Shown here piece after piece: positions 5,686-7,450 of a stretch of DNA of 7,450 nucleotides. How positions within the stretch are numbered: position 1 is the first letter of the stretch; the number at the start of each line of letters is the position of its first letter. Source of the stretch: an uncultured Brevundimonas sp. Its GTDB lineage: Bacteria; Pseudomonadota; Alphaproteobacteria; Caulobacterales; Caulobacteraceae. The stretch is from positions 1 through 7,450 of the forward strand of contig CAMLNY010000047.1 of NCBI GenBank assembly GCA_946481405.1, written 5' to 3'. Position numbers and translations under genes: made by a program. Under the pieces are notes generated by a model that was not told the origin of the DNA, searched no databases, and worked only from the letters and a program-made list of their open reading frames with translations.

Positions 5686-5693
5686 GATCTAGC
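5686..5693 (-). promoter_or_regulatory. -10 box for a probably leaderless ABM-fold gene
   Basis: On the minus strand GCTAGATC (5693-5686) matches the Caulobacter housekeeping -10 consensus GCTANAWC at every position and ends seven bases before the ATG at 5678. A start at the usual distance would fall at or next to the initiation codon. I see no good TTGACG-like -35 at the right distance, which lowers confidence. Confidence 0.45.
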
Positions 5694-5740
5694 GCCTTTG
5701 CCCTTGTCCCGCCATGCCGGATCGTTCCCATATGGGCGTC

Positions 5741-6469
5741 ATGAAGCCCATCGCTATCCTGGAGACCGGCAAGCCGCCCGAGGCGCTAAAGGATGCCTTC
5801 GACGACTATCCGGCGCGCTTCCGCGCCCTGCTGGGCGAGAGCGTCAAGACCGTGCGGTTCGACGTACAGGCCGGACGGCTGCCCGAGGACCCGGAAGCCT
5901 ATCAGGGGGCGATCGTCACCGGCTCGGCTGCGGGGGTCTACGACGACCTGCCGTGGATTCCGCCGCTGATCCACTGGCTGCAGGCCGCGCGGGGACGGAC
6001 CCGGCTGGTCGGCATCTGTTTCGGGCATCAGGTCATGGCCCAGGCCTTCGGCGGCCATGTGGCCAAGTCGGACAAGGGCTGGGGCGTGGGCCTGCATCGC
6101 TACGACGTTCTGGCGCAGGAGCCGTGGATGTTCCCGCGGGCCGCCTCCATCGCCATTCCGGTGTCGCATCAGGATCAGGTGCTGACGCCGCCCGCCGACG
6201 CGAGGGTGATCGCGGCGAGTGAGTTCACGCCTTACGCCGGGCTGGCGTGGGACGATGCCATGTCGTTCCAGTGCCACCCGGAGTTCCAGCCGGAATACGC
6301 GGCCGCCCTGGTCGAGAGCCGGCGTGGGAGCCGGATTCCCGAAACGCTTGCGGACGAGGCCTTGGCCAGTCTGGCGAAGGCCAACGACCGCGCCGTCCTG
6401 ACCGCCTGGATCCGCGCCTTTCTCATGCTGACCCCGCCGCCAGTGGAAGGCGAGGGCAGCGGAATCTGA
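5741..6469 (+). CDS. class I glutamine amidotransferase (stand-alone GATase1)
   Basis: This 242-residue stand-alone class I glutaminase domain is of the GMP-synthase-like kind. Such domains hydrolyse glutamine and pass ammonia to an acceptor; which acceptor this one serves is not visible. From Met at 5741 it opens PIAILETGKPPEAL. An oxyanion-region TGSAAGVYDDLPW follows at 60-72, then the nucleophile elbow VGICFGHQ with Cys93, and GWGVGLHRY (113-121). The triad is completed by CHPEF with His179 and Glu181. No separate synthetase gene is adjacent. In-frame ATGs at 5714 and 5732 would add nine or three residues. I prefer 5741 because relatives begin directly with the ILETG strand, but none of the three has a clear ribosome site. 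The C-terminal tail PPPVEGEGSGI is low-complexity and probably unstructured. It diverges from the ABM-fold gene, leaving about 60 bases for both promoters. Confidence 0.85.
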   Translation: MKPIAILETGKPPEALKDAFDDYPARFRALLGESVKTVRFDVQAGRLPEDPEAYQGAIVTGSAAGVYDDLPWIPPLIHWLQAARGRTRLVGICFGHQVMAQAFGGHVAKSDKGWGVGLHRYDVLAQEPWMFPRAASIAIPVSHQDQVLTPPADARVIAASEFTPYAGLAWDDAMSFQCHPEFQPEYAAALVESRRGSRIPETLADEALASLAKANDRAVLTAWIRAFLMLTPPPVEGEGSGI

Positions 6470-6478
6470 TCGGACTCC

Positions 6479-6499
6479 GTCATCCTGTTGGAGGATGAC
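6479..6499. other. perfect 8-bp inverted repeat (hairpin) after the amidotransferase gene
   Basis: GTCATCCT (6479-6486) and AGGATGAC (6492-6499) are exact reverse complements separated by GTTGG, starting 9 bases after the amidotransferase stop. As RNA this is a stable stem-loop, but no T-run follows on either strand, so it is not a standard intrinsic terminator. It could protect the mRNA 3' end, assist Rho-dependent ending, or be an operator for the next gene. Confidence 0.6.
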
Positions 6500-6523
6500 C
6501 CGCCGCCAATCTCGTCTCAATGT

Positions 6524-6540
6524 GACGTTCAGCGAACGTC
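6524..6540. promoter_or_regulatory. 17-bp palindrome upstream of the secreted-protein gene
   Basis: GACGTTC (6524-6530) and GAACGTC (6534-6540) are exact reverse complements around AGC, 18 bases before the ATG at 6559. The size and place suit a dimeric repressor operator or a leader hairpin just ahead of the ribosome site. It is not the alphaproteobacterial LexA box, which is a direct GTTC-N7-GTTC. The regulator is unknown. Confidence 0.45.
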
Positions 6541-6558
6541 GCTTGTGGAGAGATCAAG

Positions 6559-6852
6559 ATGAAGACCCAGACCATTCTGACCGCCGCCGCCCTGCTGGGG
6601 CTCGGAGCTCTGATGGGCGCCGCCTCGGCCCAGCCCAGCCAGGCGCAGCAAGGCGCACCGACGCCTCCGCCCTGGTACGGCGGTTCTGGCCCACAGGCCG
6701 GCGAATGGCAGGCGGCGGGCGCCTATTACACCGAGCCGGGCGGGGAGGTCTGGATGATCAACACCCGCACCGGGGCGGCGCGGAACTGCTACTGGGTCGT
6801 CCCCTACCAGGGCGCGACCAGCAACGAGATGCGGTGCCGCGAGGTCAGCTGA
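6559..6852 (+). CDS. small secreted protein of unknown function
   Basis: This 97-residue precursor has a Sec signal peptide: MKTQ, a hydrophobic core of about 15 residues (TILTAAALLGLGALMG) and a cleavage site AASA-QP after residue 24. The mature part is about 73 residues. It opens with a Gln/Pro-rich linker (25-38), followed by WYGGSGPQAGEWQAAGAYY (39-57) and a compact end containing EVWMINTRTGAARNCYWV (63-80). Two cysteines, 77 and 93, are the only ones and could form a periplasmic disulfide. No lipobox is present. GGAGAGA lies six to twelve bases before the ATG, so the start is secure. The gene sits alone, tail to tail with hemF only four bases away, and is preceded by two inverted repeats. 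No family was recognised; its length and layout are typical of small alphaproteobacterial periplasmic proteins. Confidence 0.8.
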   Translation: MKTQTILTAAALLGLGALMGAASAQPSQAQQGAPTPPPWYGGSGPQAGEWQAAGAYYTEPGGEVWMINTRTGAARNCYWVVPYQGATSNEMRCREVS

Positions 6853-6856
6853 CCAC

Positions 6857-7450
6857 TTACGGCCACTTCACTACCGGCGGCATCGAGCTGAGGATCGACT
6901 CGACGTTGCCGCCGGTCTTGAGGCCGAACATCGTGCCGCGGTCGTAGAGCAGGTTGAACTCGACATAGCGGCCGCGGCGGACCAGCTGTTCCTCGCGCTC
7001 GTCCGCCGTCCAGGCCTCGGTCATGCGGCGGGCGACGATGGCGGAATAGGTTTCGAGGAAGGCCTCGCCCACGTCGCGGGTGAAGGCGAAATCCTTCTCG
7101 TAGTCCCCGCTGTCGTGATGGTCGTAGAAGATGCCGCCGGTGCCGCGCGGCTCATTCCGGTGCGGCAGGAAGAAGTAGTCGTCGCACCAGGCCTTGAACT
7201 TCGGGTGCCAGGTCGGGTCGTGGCGGTCGCAGGCGGCCTTCATGCCGCCGTGGAAGGCGACCGTGTCCGGCGCGTCCTGACGGCGGTCGATGTCGAGCAC
7301 GGGCGTCAGGTCGCCGCCGCCGCCGAACCAGCTCTTCGTCGTGGCGATGAAGCGGGTGTTCATGTGCACGGCCGGGACGCGCGGGCTGACCGGATGGCAG
7401 ATCAGGCTGATGCCGGTGGCGAAGAAGCGGGGGTCCTCCTCCGCGCCCGG
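6857..7450 (-). CDS. hemF: oxygen-dependent coproporphyrinogen III oxidase (partial, 5' end outside window)
   Basis: This enzyme of heme synthesis oxidatively decarboxylates coproporphyrinogen III to protoporphyrinogen IX using O2; it is a cytosolic homodimer. The last 197 residues are present and the frame is open to the window edge. The full protein should be near 280-300 residues, so about one third is missing. Visible conserved segments, in order, are [81 protein letters not shown] and [14 protein letters not shown] at the C-terminus. The protein ends at KWP, about 30 residues before the end of E. coli HemF; I believe this short end is usual in alphaproteobacteria. The GTG at 7369 lies inside the conserved VPAVHMN segment and is not the start. 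The stop is four bases from that of the convergent secreted-protein gene, with no terminator between. Confidence 0.96.
   Translation of the reverse strand, partial: PGAEEDPRFFATGISLICHPVSPRVPAVHMNTRFIATTKSWFGGGGDLTPVLDIDRRQDAPDTVAFHGGMKAACDRHDPTWHPKFKAWCDDYFFLPHRNEPRGTGGIFYDHHDSGDYEKDFAFTRDVGEAFLETYSAIVARRMTEAWTADEREEQLVRRGRYVEFNLLYDRGTMFGLKTGGNVESILSSMPPVVKWP

Noticed and set aside
5506..6222. 238-codon plus-strand frame crossing the ABM and amidotransferase genes
   Set aside because: It runs antisense to one supported gene and out of frame through another; the sequence is Arg/Gly/Ala-rich shadow.
6524..6540. SOS (LexA) operator
   Set aside because: The alphaproteobacterial LexA box is a direct GTTC repeat spaced by seven bases; this is an inverted repeat spaced by three.
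6495..6947. 150-codon plus-strand frame across the secreted-protein gene and hemF end
   Set aside because: It conflicts with a gene having a signal peptide and ribosome site and then runs antisense into hemF.

Overview
The window is GC-rich, tightly packed bacterial chromosome. Gene content, protein sequences, high G/C at third codon positions and very short or overlapping gene junctions suggest an alphaproteobacterium, most likely of the Caulobacteraceae (Brevundimonas/Caulobacter type). The genus is inferred from protein style, not from a search. I see no insertion sequence, phage module, CRISPR array, tRNA or rRNA, and no compositional break pointing to recent transfer.

Layout. (1) Bases 75-2781, plus strand: a threonine-catabolism operon, kbl-tdh, followed after 14 bases by a small OGFr-domain protein. 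Tdh makes 2-amino-3-ketobutyrate from threonine and Kbl splits it with CoA into glycine and acetyl-CoA. This Tdh has kept its catalytic zinc ligands but lacks all four structural-zinc cysteines. (2) Bases 4287-2778, minus strand: a three-gene unit of a 50-residue acidic protein, a 112-residue basic protein and a poxvirus-type DNA topoisomerase IB. The genes are joined by two identical one-base TGATG overlaps and preceded by a possible general-stress (EcfG-type) promoter. It converges on the first operon so closely that the two stop codons lie in one CTAG. (3) Bases 4391-5209, plus: rlmJ, the 23S rRNA adenine-N6 methyltransferase, followed by a 160-base intergenic stretch with a triple 9-bp repeat and a cluster of GANTC (CcrM) sites. 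(4) A divergent pair: a small antibiotic-biosynthesis-monooxygenase-fold protein (minus, probably leaderless) and a stand-alone class I glutamine amidotransferase (plus). (5) A small secreted protein of unknown function (6559-6852) behind two perfect inverted repeats. (6) The C-terminal two thirds of hemF (minus), cut by the window edge.

Most of this is ordinary housekeeping and accessory metabolism. I do not see a clear new biological system. The points most worth following are the altered zinc lobe of Tdh, the topoisomerase IB operon with its two small conserved-looking partners, and the GANTC/repeat-rich gap after rlmJ. No gene-free stretch exceeds 300 bases.
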